Below, in pieces: positions 44,090-55,352 of a DNA stretch of 64,000 bases. The notes beneath the pieces were generated by a model. It searched no databases, was not told the DNA's origin, and saw only the letters and a program-made list of their open reading frames with translations. The DNA is taken from the NCBI RefSeq assembly GCF_023065955.2, contig NW_026622863.1, positions 46,420,177-46,484,176 of the forward strand, in the 5' to 3' direction. This stretch comes from Ursus arctos. Taxonomy: Eukaryota; Chordata; Mammalia; Carnivora; Ursidae. How positions within the stretch are numbered: the stretch's first letter is position 1; each line of letters starts with the position of its first letter. The position numbers and the translations under genes are program-made.

Positions 44090-44745
44090 AAAAAAAAATA
44101 ACACCAAACAACCCAGATGCCCATCACCAGATGCCTTGATAAGCCAGGCATAGTATCTCTATACCGCGGAATATTATACAGTCATGAAAAAGGAACGCAG
44201 TACTGATCCGTGCCATGCTGTGGATGAAAACGTGGTGCTAAGTGAAAGAAACCAGACACAAAAGGTCACATGCTGCTCGATCCCATTTTCATGGAATGCC
44301 CAGAACAGATGACCCACACACAGATAGAAAGCAGACTGGTGGTTACCAGGCACTGTGGGAGGGAGAAATGGGTAGTCACTGCCTCAAGGATACGAGTGTG
44401 CTTTGGGGTGATGAAAATTTTCTGGAACAAGACAGAGATGGTGACTGCACAACACAGTGAATGTATGAAATGCTACTGAATTGTGCACTTTATTTTTCAA
44501 GATTTTATTTATTTTACTAGAGAGGGGGAGAACACGAGTGGGGGAGGGGCAGAGGCAGAGGAAGAAGCAGACTCCCCGCTGAACAGGGAGCCTGATGCGG
44601 GACTCAACCCCAGGACCCTGAGATCATGACCTGAGCTGAAGGCAGACACTTAACCAACTGAGCCACCCAGGCGCCCCTGAATTACACACTTTAAAATGGC
44701 TAGTTTTACACTATGAGAATTTCAGTTCAATTTTGTAAAAATACG
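44090..44745 (+). mobile_element. L1 LINE 3' end, interrupted by a SINE
   Basis: 'aacccagatgcccatcacc', 'ggaatattatacagtcatga', 'gtggttaccaggcactgtgg' and 'cactttaaaatggctagttt' in order. Confidence 0.85.
44493..44677 (-). mobile_element. CAN-SINE
   Basis: Flanked by 'tgaattgtgcacttta' (44477-44492) and 'tgaattacacacttta' (44678-44693). Confidence 0.94.
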
Positions 44746-45089
44746 AAAATAATTGAAAGTCAAGCCTCCTGGGAAGAACTGCTCCTATCCGTTGTATGCT
44801 GCCAAGAAATCTCAAACCCAATTTGTTCCCTAAAACCCTCATTTCGAGTTTCATGGTAATTCCTCCCAGAAACCATTGACAGGGAGAGGAAGGGTGAGCA
44901 AGGTGAATTTCAACCCACCTCGGAGAGGCTGGGTACTTCCGGGGCACCTGCCACGCGGCCCGCCCTGCCTGTGCATTTGTGGGTTCTGTCCCGTGGCTGA
45001 AATACCACCCCCTCCACTGTCCCCTCAACAAGAGCAGTAACATCTAGGTGGTTAAAAACCGTGTTGCTCCCAGAGCCAGATGGCCCCCT

Positions 45090-45225
45090 GCCACAAGCTG
45101 TGCATTCTCAGGAAAGTGACTTCACCTCTCAAAGCTCCACTTCCCCATCTGTAAAATGGGTCCAATACTAAGACCTTCCACTTCACAGAATTAGACGTGA
45201 GGATGAAATGACATGATGCATGGAC
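45090..45225 (-). repeat. MIR
   Basis: 'cacttccccatctgtaaaat' and 'gtgaggatgaaatgacatga' are reverse MIR. Confidence 0.75.
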
Positions 45226-45234
45226 GGCACTCCA

Positions 45235-45880
45235 AACTCAAGAACTCCATACATCTGTTCCACAAATATTCACAGAGCGCCGACTGAATGCCCGTCATGG
45301 ACCCCGGTACTCGGGACACAGCAGCGATCGAGACAGACACAATCTCTGCCCCCGACGAACTTACAAGTTAGTGGGGAGCGGGAGGTACAGGTGACAGACA
45401 GGGCAGAGCTAACTATAAGACACTGTAGCTGCACTGTCAAAACATGGTAGGGAAGTGTAAAAAAAAACAAATGAAGTAGGGAAGGATAAAAGTGTCAAGG
45501 GGTGTGTTGTGCAGGGGTGAGGGGTGTCCAACCAGGATGGTCTGGGAGACTTCATAGAGAAAGCGGTTCATGGAGTTAATGTGTATAAATTACTTATAAT
45601 TGTCCTTAGTGCACAGCAAACACTGCAGAAATGCGGGGTGACACTGGGAACAGCTGTGGGATGGGCATTCCAGGCAGAGAGAACAGCGAGTGTAAAGGTC
45701 CTGAGGAGGGAACGGGTCTCTGTTGGCGTGGATCGCTGAGGGGGCCGGCCTGGCTGGAGAGGAACGGGCAGAGGGCAGCGTGCAAGCAGGTGCAAGGCAG
45801 ACAGGAAGCAGGAACTGGACCCCGCAGGGCCTGTGGGCCACGGTGAGGCCACGGTGAGGCCACGGGCCTTTCCCCTGAAT
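45235..45880 (-). repeat. L2 LINE, long antisense copy
   Basis: 'gaatgcccgtcatggacccc', 'caatctctgcccccgacg', 'ggcattccaggcagagagaa' and 'cagcgagtgtaaaggtcctg' are reverse L2. 45900-46750 holds nothing I can identify. Confidence 0.85.
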
Positions 45881-46759
45881 GAGAAGGGAAGCCACTGCCC
45901 TGTTTCAAGAGCTCCCTGTTTTTAGTAATGGTCTCATTTCCGTCATTCACCCCCTTTGTGAAAAGACGTCTTTCTCTTTCTCCTTTTCTTCCACGGCTGA
46001 GTCCTCCTGGCCCACGGGGCTTACCCCTGCCCACCCTGCCCCCTCCTCCCACATCTGGGGGCATGACTTAAAGAACCTTCGATCACACAGTTCAGTGTAA
46101 CACACATGACATTTCTAGGAAACGGGAGTCTTTGGGTCTGGGGACTACGTGACTGGGAGTTTACATTGTTCTGAATTTTTATAACAGTCAGATTGGAGAC
46201 GAACCTCTGACACAAATATGTTATCAGACCAGGTATCCCAGTGTAAAAGAATGCCTACAGAGTCAATAACACCACGTGGGGGAATAAAAAGAAAAAGGAA
46301 AAGTACGGGCTTGGGAGAAACATGACATTCTAGGAAAAGGTAATTTGAACAACACAGAGAAAGGATTAAGAGCTTGAGTCTGCTCAGGATTCAAGTCAGG
46401 ACTTTGTAACTCACCAACCACTGGGCCTCTGCTGCCGGGCTCAGCGGGGAGGAGGTGGCCAAGGGCTCTACCTGAGAAGGCACCAAAGGAGTGTCCCGAC
46501 ACGTACATGAACGACTGCATGGTCTATTCCAGAATCAGGTATTTCTGCTATGGGATCCCCATCCTAAAGCCCCAGAACATAAGAAATGACCATAAAAGTC
46601 AGATGCCTTATTTTTTAACCTAATGCTATAGAGAACGAAGGCTTCTCACTTCACTCCCCTCTGTCTCCAAGTTCACCTGTAACCCCAAGCACCTCGCCCT
46701 CGTTCCCAGCACCTCACTTCTACCTTGATCGTGCCCTAGCAAGTGTCTTTAGTTTTTCT

Positions 46760-46952
46760 GTTTTGTTTTTAAAGATTTTATTTATTTTTTAGCGTGTGCG
46801 CAAGACAGCACAAGCGGGCACAAGCAGAGGGTGGGGCAGAGGGAGAAGCAGACTCCCTGCTAATCAGGGAGCCCTATTTGGGGCTCAATCTCAGGACCCC
46901 AGGATCATGACCTGAGCCTAAGGCAGATGTTTAACCGACTGGGCCACGCCAA
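46760..46952 (-). mobile_element. CAN-SINE
   Basis: Diverged body 'agcgtgtgcgcaagacagca'; 3' box 'gggccacgcc' is damaged. Flanks 'gtgtctttagtttt'/'aatatctttagtttt'. Confidence 0.88.
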
Positions 46953-46954
46953 CA

Positions 46955-47050
46955 AATATCTTTAGTTTTCTTCATTCCTTCCATTAGGGGCTTTCCATGA
47001 CTCTGGACTCTGAGGATACAACGGTGGACAACACAGACTCAGGCCCTGCC
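46955..47050 (-). repeat. L2 fragment
   Basis: 'gaggatacaacggtggacaa' and 'cacagactcaggccctgccc' are reverse L2. Confidence 0.6.
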
Positions 47051-47279
47051 CCAGAACAGTCCTCTCCATAGAAGGGTCTCCATAAAAGCTTTTAAAATGA
47101 ACAGATACCGTCTCGCTCTCTTTTTGAAAGTCTGTACTGGCAGAAAAAGAAAGTTGACAACCGTGTATGTATGACCCTCCGATTTTGTCTTTGAAATTTG
47201 CTGGCTCCCAAGCTCTGAACTGGGTTACAGAACAAAATCCCAAGGCCAAAGTTCTTTCCCAAATGGGCCACAACCTATT

Positions 47280-47450
47280 TCCGCAGCATCATCTGTGACT
47301 CCCTCCCACGCGAAGCTGCACCCTCTTCCCATTACAAGGCGGGGTCCTCTTGCACTTTCGCTACTTGCGGCTTAAAGCCCTGCTCCAACGTCACCTCCTC
47401 CAAGGAAACATGCTGACTCCCCAGCAGAGTCCACCCGTCAGTGTCTCCGC
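47280..47450 (+). repeat. L2 fragment, sense
   Basis: 'tcttgcactttcgctacttg', 'ctccaacgtcacctcctcca' and 'aggaaacatgctgact' match L2 sense text. Confidence 0.65.
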
Positions 47451-47559
47451 GGCAGGATTTAGCTAAATGCTGTCCCGTCCCCCCACCCCCACCAGCCAGA
47501 GAAGCCAGCCAGGAGCGGGCAATGCTCCCCGCAGCCGCCAGAGGGCGCTTTCAAAACAC

Positions 47560-47770
47560 CAATCGGACTTCTTGGTTTCAAATCCTCCCCTGTCTCCCAG
47601 GTGCTCTTAGAGTAACCAGGTAAGACGCTTGCTGGGTTCAAATCCTGGGCGGGACACTGGTCCTGCAACTCTGAGCTAGTGGCATCACCTGTACAGGCCT
47701 CTCCTTCTACACAGTGTCGTCAGGGGATGAAACAGATGGCTTCCTATAAAGCCCCCGGAACAGCGTCACA
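47560..47770 (-). repeat. MIR-like fragment
   Basis: 'gctgggttcaaatcctgggc', 'gagctagtggcatcacc' and 'tcaggggatgaaacagatgg' fit reverse MIR. Confidence 0.5.
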
Positions 47771-47984
47771 CATGTAGGCCGTTCTCAGTCCACCCTCGCG
47801 GCTGCATCGCTAAGCTGCTGCTTCGCAGGAGATCAGCTCTCAGACTGAGTGACTGGGGAGAGTTTAATAAAGAGACTATCACAAGAGCAGAGGCGAGTGA
47901 TGACACAGCACCCCAGGGCTGGAAAGGAGGACCGATGGACAGCCAGAGGGATGGAAAGATGGGTAGACGTGTTTCAGCAAGTGG

Positions 47985-48090
47985 AGTAAAAACGATAACC
48001 GCAGAATCTAAGTGATGGGTACACAAGTGTCCACTGTAAAATGATTCCAACTTCCCTATACGTTTGAAAATTTTCATTCAAAGTTTGGGA
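47985..48090 (+). repeat. L1 3' end fragment
   Basis: 'agaatctaagtgatgggtac' and 'acgtttgaaaattttcattc' match an L1M 3' tail. Confidence 0.55.
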
Positions 48091-48224
48091 GGGGCCCTGG
48101 GGTGACTCAGTCAGTTAAGTGTCTGACTCTTGATCTCTGCTCAGGTCCTGATGTCAGGGTCGTGAGTTCAAGCCCTGCATTGGGCTCCAGGCTGGGCGCG
48201 AAGCCCACTTAAAAAAAAAAAAAG
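48091..48224 (+). mobile_element. Old CAN-SINE (short form)
   Basis: 'gactcagtcagttaagtgtc', 'gggtcgtgagttcaagccct' then a 13-base A run. Confidence 0.85.
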
Positions 48225-48489
48225 AATGCTGGGGAGGGTGTTGAGTCAGCAAAGAAATTTGGATGGAATTGGTTAGAGAAGCCAAGAGAAGAAGAATTTC
48301 TCTGGGACTTTCCACAGAAACCACAGCCCCCTCCCTCGCCTTCAGGAATAAATTATGCCAACTATCAAGACTCGGCTCCTGAGGAAGCCTGAGAGCAGAA
48401 AAATGAAGAGAAGAAAGAAGCAAAGCCGGGGCTCCCACTTCTCAGGACTCCCGTCATCGCATCCTAAGATGTGCTTAACCTCTGAGCTC

Positions 48490-49075
48490 ATTTATTACTC
48501 GATCAACAAACGTTGACTGAAAGCCTCCTCTGTGTCTGGCCCTGAGCTGGGCAGTGCCAAAAACACAGGCCGGCCCTGCCCTCAGGGGACTCAGAAGGCC
48601 AGGGGCAGAGACACACTGGTTCGTCCAACGGAGACCATCTAGAGTGATCAGAACACTTACGGGGGAAGCCCAGGGGCTGTGGGAGCCCCAAAGGAGGCAC
48701 CTGATCCACATGGAGGCCAGAGGGGGCTTCCTGCTGGAGAGACATCTGAGCTGAGTCTTGAAGGAGTATGTGTCAGCCAGGTAGAGAGAGGGGAGGACAA
48801 GGGAAAGCGTTCTGGGCAGAAGGATCGGCACGCAGAAAGGCAGGAGGTGGGCAGAAGAGCATGCTCACAGGGAACCCCGAGTCTAGTGTAACTGGAGGAC
48901 GAATGTGAAGAAGGGGAGAGGCTGAAGTAAGCGTGCAGCTGTCAGTATGATGCGAAAGGGCGGGTATGGCCTCCTAAGTCACAGTAAAGCATGCGGACCT
49001 TATCCTGACAGTGCCGGGGAGTCATGAAAGGGTTACAGACAGTGGGAGGACTTGAGCAGATGTGCAAACAGGTGA
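48490..49075 (-). repeat. L2 LINE, long antisense copy
   Basis: 'ggccctgagctgggcagtgc', 'cagaaggatcggcacgcaga', 'catgcggaccttatcctgac' and 'gtcatgaaagggttacagac' fit reverse L2. Confidence 0.8.
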
Positions 49076-49089
49076 ATCAGGAAGGGAAC

Positions 49090-49550
49090 GTCAGTCAGGA
49101 CTGGCTAAGTTATGCTGCGGTAACAAACAGCCCCCCCGAATTCAGCGGCTCAAAACAGACAAGGTTGATTTCCTAGCTCATGTGACATGTGTCATGAATC
49201 TGTAAGGACCCTGTTCCACGTCATCTTCATTCTACAGCCCTGGCTGACCAAAGGTCCGCCACTGGAAAGATTGGTGGGCACGTCGGCAGGAGCAGAGAAC
49301 ACGGAGAATCACACATGACTGCTCAAAGGCTTCCAGCTGGGAGCATCTCTCGCTGCTTCTTTGGCCACCGCAAGTCACATGGCCACACATTTCTTAAGGC
49401 ATGGAAAGCGTGGTCCTCCCACAGGCCCAGAAATAGAGGGAGACTGACCACTGAGGACCAGGAGTGATGGCCACCACAGGACGTGAGCGCGGAAGCAGCA
49501 AGGACAACAGGGAGCAGGCAAGAAATGAAGAAGGCGGGACTCAGGGGGTA
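49090..49550 (+). repeat. Ancient repeat, family not identified
   Basis: 'aagttatgctgcggtaacaa', 'ccacgtcatcttcattctac' and 'gcaagtcacatggccacaca' occur in a known mammalian-wide repeat whose name I cannot give with confidence. Confidence 0.5.
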
Positions 49551-49554
49551 CAAA

Positions 49555-49607
49555 TGGTTGGTTTTGCCAGATTTATATAGGTAAAATTGAGGACTAAAAC
49601 TTGTATG
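49555..49607 (-). repeat. Left arm of a perfect 53-bp inverted repeat
   Basis: Exact reverse complement of 51273-51325. The sequence is the extreme 3' end of an L1 ('cctatataaatctgg' core) plus its 'caaaaccaacca' flank. Confidence 0.95.
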
Positions 49608-49695
49608 CCTGAGCCAACCAGGCATGTGAAGATCTGAGGGACATTCGGGAATCACACAGGATTCTGTATCTGCTGGCAATCTGTCCCAATTTCTT

Positions 49696-49920
49696 TTTTT
49701 TTTTTAAGTCAGTCTTTTTTTTTTTTTTTTTTGAAGATTTCATTTCTTTGACAGAGAGAGAGGGACCAAGTGAGCACAAGCAGGGGGAGCAGCAGAGGGA
49801 GAGGGAGAAGCAGGCTCCCCACAGAGCAAGGAGCCTGATGTGGGGCTTGATCCCCGGACCCTGGGATCATGACCTGAGCCAAAGGCAGACACTTAACCAA
49901 CTGAGCCACCCAGGTACCCA
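49696..49920 (-). mobile_element. CAN-SINE, perfect target-site duplication
   Basis: tgtcccaatttctt at 49682-49695 and 49921-49934. Two T runs, separated by 'aagtcagtc', at the tail end. Confidence 0.95.
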
Positions 49921-50133
49921 TGTCCCAATTTCTTATTCTATAAAACCAGCCAACACACAAAAACAATCAGACTAACAATCGGGTGAAATGGGGAGACGTT
50001 TGGTCAAAGGGTACAAACTTCTAGTTATAAGGTGAGTAAGTTCTGGGATCTAATGTGCAATATGGTGACTATAGTGAAACACGTCATACTGTATATGTGA
50101 AAGTTGCAAAGACAGCAAATCCCTTTTTTCTTT

Positions 50134-50458
50134 CCTTTTTTAAAAGTTTTATTTATTTAGGGGCGCCTGGGTGGCACAGTGGTTAAGCGTCTACCTTCGG
50201 CTCAGGGCGTGATCCGTCGTTACGGGATCGAGCCCCACGTCAGGCTCCTCCGCTATGAGCCTGCTTCTTCCTCTCCCACTCCCCCTGCTTGTGTTCCCTC
50301 TCTCGCTGGCTGTCTCTATCTCTGTCAAATAAATAAATAAAATCTTTTAAAAAAAAAAAGTTTTATTTATTTAATCTCGCCACCCAACGTGGGACTCGAA
50401 TTCACAACCCTGACACCAAGAGTCACACGCTCTTCTGACTGAGCCAACCAGGCATCCC
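50134..50458 (-). mobile_element. Old CAN-SINE split by a young SINE
   Basis: Pieces 50134-50159 and 50374-50458 ('acgtgggactcgaattcaca', 'gagccaaccaggcatccc'). Confidence 0.8.
50160..50355 (+). mobile_element. CAN-SINE, young type, perfect target-site duplication
   Basis: aaaagttttatttattta at 50142-50159 and 50356-50373, inside the tail of an older SINE. Confidence 0.95.
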
Positions 50459-50489
50459 TTTTTTCTTTTTTTTTTTCTTTTTTTTTTTT

Positions 50490-50683
50490 TTTTAAAGATT
50501 TTATTTATTTATTCGATAGAGATAGAGACAGCTAGCGAGAGAGGGAACACAAGCAGGGGGAGTGGGAGAGGAAGAAGCAGGCTCCCAGCAGAGGAGCCTG
50601 ATGTGGGGCTCGATCCCACAACTCCGGGATCACGCCCTGAGCCGAAGGCAGACGCTTAACCGCTGTGCCACCCAGGCGCCCCC
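50490..50683 (-). mobile_element. CAN-SINE, young type
   Basis: Minus strand, long T-rich tail at 50461-50493. Forms an inverted pair with the plus-strand SINE at 50160-50355. Confidence 0.93.
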
Positions 50684-50689
50684 CCTTTT

Positions 50690-50905
50690 TTCTTTTTTTA
50701 ATTGAAGTATAATTAACATAGAGTGTTATATGGGTTTCAGGTGTACAATATAGTGATTCGACACTTCCACACACTTGGTGCTCATGGCCACAAGTGCCCT
50801 CCTTCATCCCTGGCTCCTATTTCACCCATCCCCCACCCACATCCCCTCTGGAAACCACCAGTTTGTTCTCTGTATTTAAGAGCCTGTTTTTTGTTTGTCA
50901 AAGAG
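50690..50905 (-). mobile_element. Carnivore L1 3' UTR fragment, antisense
   Basis: 'attgaagtataattaacata', 'ggtttcaggtgtacaatata' and 'ctctggaaaccaccagtttg' are reverse L1 3' text, opposite to the L1 around it. Confidence 0.75.
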
Positions 50906-50920
50906 AATAAATCTTTTCTT

Positions 50921-51127
50921 TTTTTTAGATTTATTTATTTATTTTACGGGGGGGGGGGGGCATGAACATGAGGGAGGGGGAGGGGGAGGGGCCAGAGTGA
51001 GAGGGAGAGGAAGACTCTCTGCTGAGTGCAGAGCCCCACAGGGGGCTTAATCCAGTGACCCTGAAATCATGACCTGAGTTGAAATCAAAACTCAGATGCT
51101 TAACCAACTGAGCCAGCCAGGCAACCC
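50921..51127 (-). mobile_element. CAN-SINE with poly(G) tract
   Basis: Diverged minus-strand SINE. A run of about 14 G at 50947-50960 lies in the body. Confidence 0.88.
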
Positions 51128-51272
51128 AGGGACAGAGTAAATCCTAAATGTTCTCACCACACATACAAAAAATGGTTAACTATGTGAGGTGACAGATGTG
51201 TTAATTAGCTTGAATGTGCTACATTTCACAACATGCACGTGTGTCAAATCATCATTTTGTGCACCTTAAATA

Positions 51273-51325
51273 CATACAAGTTTTAGTCCTCAATTTTACC
51301 TATATAAATCTGGCAAAACCAACCA
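51273..51325 (+). repeat. Right arm of the perfect 53-bp inverted repeat
   Basis: Natural 3' end of the L1 in place; the left arm at 49555-49607 is its exact reverse complement. Confidence 0.95.
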
Positions 51326-51357
51326 GAGAGCTGTTGGAACAGAAATGGCTCTTTAGG

Positions 51358-51555
51358 GGGCGCCTGGGTGGCACAGCGGTTAAGCGTCTGCCTTCGGCTC
51401 AGGGCGTGATCCCGGTGATCTGGGATCGAGCCCCACATCAGGCTCTTCCGCTATGAGCCTGCTTCTTCCTCTCCCACTCCCCCTGCTTGTGTTCCCTCTC
51501 TCGCTGGTTGTCTCTATCTCTGTCGAATAAATAAATAAAATCTTTAAAAAAGAAA
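51358..51555 (+). mobile_element. CAN-SINE, young type, perfect target-site duplication
   Basis: aaatggctctttagg at 51343-51357 and 51556-51570. Confidence 0.96.
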
Positions 51556-51909
51556 AAATGGCTCTTTAGGACTGCATGTAACAGGAGTGAAAATTCGTGC
51601 ACCCAGCACACGTCTACACCAGCACCATCCAAGAGAAAGAGCATGCAAGCCACGTGTGTCCTTCTAAACTTTCTAGTAGCCACGTTAGAAAAAGCAAAGA
51701 AACAGGTAAGATTAATCCCATCTTAAGGCAACATATCCAAAATATTATCGTTGTAGGATGGGACCCATATAGACATTACTAACGAAGTATTTCACATTCT
51801 TTTACTTTTCCTGTTAAGTCTTCAAACGCAGCACGTCTCCCTTCAGACCAGCCACATTTTAGGGCTCAGTAGCCCCATCTGTGCAGTACTGCACAGCCCA
51901 AATCTAGAC

Positions 51910-52110
51910 AAACTAGCTAATTACTATGTGTTCACAACAGCCCTATAAAGCTGGTACTGCTTCTGTTTTACAGATGAAGAAACTGAGGCACAGGAAAATG
52001 AAGGGACTTGCCCCAAGTCACAAACTGGGGGAGGAGCTGGGCTGTGGACCCAGGCAATGGAGCTCCTTGCATGCAGAGCCGTGATGGGCTCTTATACAGG
52101 CCCCATATGA
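51910..52110 (+). repeat. MIR
   Basis: 'ttttacagatgaagaaactg', 'aggcacaggaaaatgaaggg' and 'cttgccccaagtcacaaact' are an excellent MIR core. 52110-52690 is GC-rich, with a 205-codon chance frame and no domain; 'aaaccgaggctcagagaagt' near 52486 hints at a second MIR. Confidence 0.9.
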
Positions 52111-52689
52111 GGCTGGGTGAGCGAGTGGCGGGGGGGGCCTCCCACACTCACTGGAGGTCTCTGCAGAGGATGGGGATGATTCTGGAGAATCCCGAAGAAA
52201 CCACACTGGTTCCAGGCATGAGGGTGTGGGTGGACATGAAAAGGCGTGGGAAAGGATGGGATCACTGCCTCTCACTTGCCACAGACAGCCAAGGCCTTAG
52301 GAAAATCCCCTGCACAGCTGGCTGCAGGCCGCGGGCTGCGATGCTACTGACTCGGGTGGGATGGAGCAGAAAGTTGGGGGTGAGTCCCTGGGAAGGCCCA
52401 GACCCAGGAGGGTTGGGGTGGCCAGGCCTCTCTTCAATGGCCCAGCTGGTGTCCAGCTCTGCACTGAGAACCCCATTCTCGGGAAACCGAGGCTCAGAGA
52501 AGTCCTGTGATTTGTCCAAGATCGCATGGGAAGGATGGAAAGGATGCATCAGGCGGGACAAAAAAGTCTCCCCTCACCCGCATCCCGTGGCCACCCAATT
52601 CCCTTTCCAGAGGCAAGGGTACTGACTGCCTTGCAGTATTTCCTGAAATATTTTAGGCTATACAACCATTCGCACCCGGATCTTTTTTT

Positions 52690-52857
52690 TTTTTTTTTTA
52701 GATTTTATTTATTTATTTGAGAGAGAGAGAATCTGAAGCAGACTCCGAGCGGAACTTAGAGCCCAATGCAGGGCTCGATCCCACGACCCTGAGATCCCAA
52801 CCTGAGCTGAAACCAAGAGTGGGGGACATTCTACTGACAGAGCCACCCAGGCGCCCC
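52690..52857 (-). mobile_element. CAN-SINE
   Basis: Minus strand, shortened body. 'cggatcttttttt'/'cgatcttttttt' flanks. Confidence 0.9.
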
Positions 52858-53073
52858 CCGATCTTTTTTTTTTTTTTACACAGAAGCAGCACACTGTCCT
52901 GCATCTTATTTTTGTTTTTCCCTTAACAATATTATCTTCATGACCTCTCCAGATTAATATATATGGATGTGCCTTGTTTGGTGTTTTTTCTTTTTTTAAT
53001 ACCAGAGACATCAAACTCTCTGAATGTAGCATAATGAGCTTAACCAGTCTCCCCTTAAGGAACCTCTGGGTTG

Positions 53074-53180
53074 GGCGCCTGGGTGGCTCAGTTGGTTGAG
53101 TGTGCCTTCGGCTCGGGTCACAATCTCAGGGTCCGGGGACGAGTCCCCATGGAGCCCCTGCTCAGCGGGGAGCTTGCTTC
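53074..53180 (+). mobile_element. CAN-SINE, 3'-truncated
   Basis: 'gggcgcctgggtggctcagt' head to 'gcggggagcttgcttctg'; tail lost. 53180-53740 has no recognised feature. Confidence 0.85.
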
Positions 53181-53753
53181 TGCCCCAAAATGCCTCCCCC
53201 AGAAAACATGTGAATACAAAGGGAAAAAAAAAAAGTAACTTTACAGTAGAAAAGCCTGGAAGGCACCACCCTACTGAAGTATCAAAGCGAACGTCTCGAT
53301 GGGATGTAAGAAGACCCCCAAAATCACCTCTGTGGGGCTCCTGCCAAAGACGCTTAGTCAGACTCTGGTTGTAAGAAGATACTGGACCAACACATCCACC
53401 CCCAAACCGGCCTGTCATGTTTGCAGGAGTCACGAAGCTCAAGAAAGAATGAAGAATGTTTCCAGGCTAAAGGAGGACATAGAGACATGCAAGGTCATGC
53501 AATGCAAGAGTCCAGACTGGAACCTTTACTAGGACAGGACAGAAGCCATTACTCGGACAGCCAGCGAAAACCGAGTGGAGTATAAGAACCGGGTGGCAGT
53601 AATTTATTGTTGCTAATGCTATTCATCTGTAAGGCTGCAGTTTGGTTCTACGGGAGAAGGTCCTTGTTCATCGGAAACACGCACCAAACATCCCACAGGT
53701 GATGGGGCATACTATTGGCAACTCGCTCTTGGACCGTTTCGGAAAAATAATTT

Positions 53754-53946
53754 TTTTTTTAAGATTTTATTTATTTATTCGACAGAGAGAGACAGCCAGC
53801 GAAAGAGGGAACACAAGCAGGGGGAGTGGGAGAGGGAGAAGCAGGCTCATAGCGGAGGAGCCTGACGTGGGGCTCGATCCCATAACGCCGGGATCACGCC
53901 CTGAGCCGAAGGCAGACGCTTAACCGCTGTGCCACCCAGGCGCCCC
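53754..53946 (-). mobile_element. CAN-SINE, young type
   Basis: Duplication ggaaaaataattt at 53741-53753 and 53949-53961. Confidence 0.95.
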
Positions 53947-54339
53947 AAGGAAAAATAATTTCTTTATACCATACCTGCAACTTCCCTATAATCCTGAGAT
54001 CCTGCCAGTTAAAAAAATACCCAAGCAGTGCTTTTAACAGTTTGAGCACATGGGAGGGTGGGTGAGAAATATATCTGACATCAAGACCAGCACGAAACAC
54101 AGTTGCAAAACTGAAATGAAAATGTCACCAGACGAAATATAACCGTGCTTCAAAAGAGATAAGCAAATATGGTTTTATACATTGTGAATATAACACAGGG
54201 AAATAACTTCCAAGAGCAACAGTAAAGAAACAAGCCCCAGAAACACTGCTGGAGACTCAGTGGACTCCATGACCTACAATTTTTGTCCAGTCCTTTGGCA
54301 AGTCCGTTATGGTAAGGACAAACACACGATTGTAGCACG

Positions 54340-54520
54340 CCCTGGGTGCTGTTCTAAGGACTGCAGATACTGCTTAATCCTGGCAACAGTCTAATGAGGA
54401 AGGTAATCTTAATTCCCAATTTAAAGTTGATGCATCTGAGGCTGGAGAAAGCTGCAGTAACTTGCCCAAGGTCACCCAGCTAGGAAAAGGCAGAGCTGGC
54501 TTAGAACTTTAGCCTGACTT
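54340..54520 (+). repeat. MIR
   Basis: 'gtgatgcatctgaggc'-type core: 'ttgatgcatctgaggctgga', 'acttgcccaaggtcacccag'. Confidence 0.88.
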
Positions 54521-54827
54521 CAAGACATCCTGCAGAAGGGACATCGTGATCCCCCACTTGACAGACTGGGTAACCAAGTTTTAGAGAAACTGAAGGGCCA
54601 GCCCATGGCCAGGCTGATTTTGAAAAGCCCAGACTAGTCCCCAAGAACAGTGCAGCACAGTCAGGGAGACGTCATGTCAATGCAGAATCCTGAATTAGGA
54701 ACGTCGGGCTGTCGACGTAGAGCTCTGCTCTCCAATATGGTAGCCCCTAGCCATATGTGGCTGTTTAATTCAAATTAATTAAAATTAAAACTTTGATGTC
54801 TCACCCTTACCACTTTTATTTTTTTTA

Positions 54828-54936
54828 GGATTTTTTTTTTTAAGTAATCTCTACCCCAACATGTGGCTCAAACTCACAGCCCCGAGATCAAGAGTCACAC
54901 CCTCTATGTACCCGACCAAGCCAGCTGGGTGCCCCT
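54828..54936 (-). mobile_element. Old CAN-SINE (short form)
   Basis: 'aagtaatctctaccccaaca', 'agatcaagagtcacaccctc', 'ccagctgggtgcccc'. Confidence 0.85.
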
Positions 54937-55069
54937 CACCACTTTTCAGCATGTGCTCCTGGCTACCACACTGCACAGCACAGATTACAGGACATCTCCA
55001 TCATCATCATCAGAAGTTCTATTAGGGTGGAAACTAGAGATTGCTTTGCAAGGGCTCAATGACCTTTCT

Positions 55070-55153
55070 TGCTTGCTTGCCTGCATTCCTTCCTTCTCTT
55101 TCTTTCTTTTCTTTTCTTTCTTTCTTTCCTTCTTTCTTCCCTTCCTCCCTTCC

Positions 55154-55197
<44 letters not shown>

Positions 55198-55352
55198 TCA
55201 GAGAGAGCAATGCAGGGGGAGCAGCAGAGGGAGAGGGAGAAGCGACTCCCCGCTGAGCAGGGAGCCCAATGAGGGACTCGATCCCAGGACTCTGCGATCA
55301 CCACCTGAGCCGAAGGCAGACACTTTAATCAACTGAGCCACCCAGGTGGCCC
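55070..55352 (-). mobile_element. CAN-SINE with a 130-bp expanded polypyrimidine tail
   Basis: SINE body 55200-55352 on the minus strand. Its poly(A) tail has become a (cttt)n/(ctt)n tract at 55070-55199, ending in about ten perfect 'cttt' units. 55360-56520 holds nothing identifiable. Confidence 0.9.

Larger units (their letters stand above)
49985..51340 (+). mobile_element. L1 LINE 3' UTR, split by later insertions
   Basis: Left part 49985-50125 ('ggtcaaagggtacaaacttc', 'atggtgactatagtgaaaca'), right part 51130-51340 ('atgttctcaccacacataca', 'tgtgcaccttaaatacatac'). These were contiguous before SINEs and a second L1 piece inserted between them. Confidence 0.85.

Noticed and set aside
52008..52625. 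205-codon plus-strand frame
   Set aside because: GC-rich sequence next to a MIR, no domain, no splice or promoter context.
55056..55336. Low-complexity Ser/Phe/Leu- and Lys/Glu-rich frames
   Set aside because: Translation of the polypyrimidine microsatellite.
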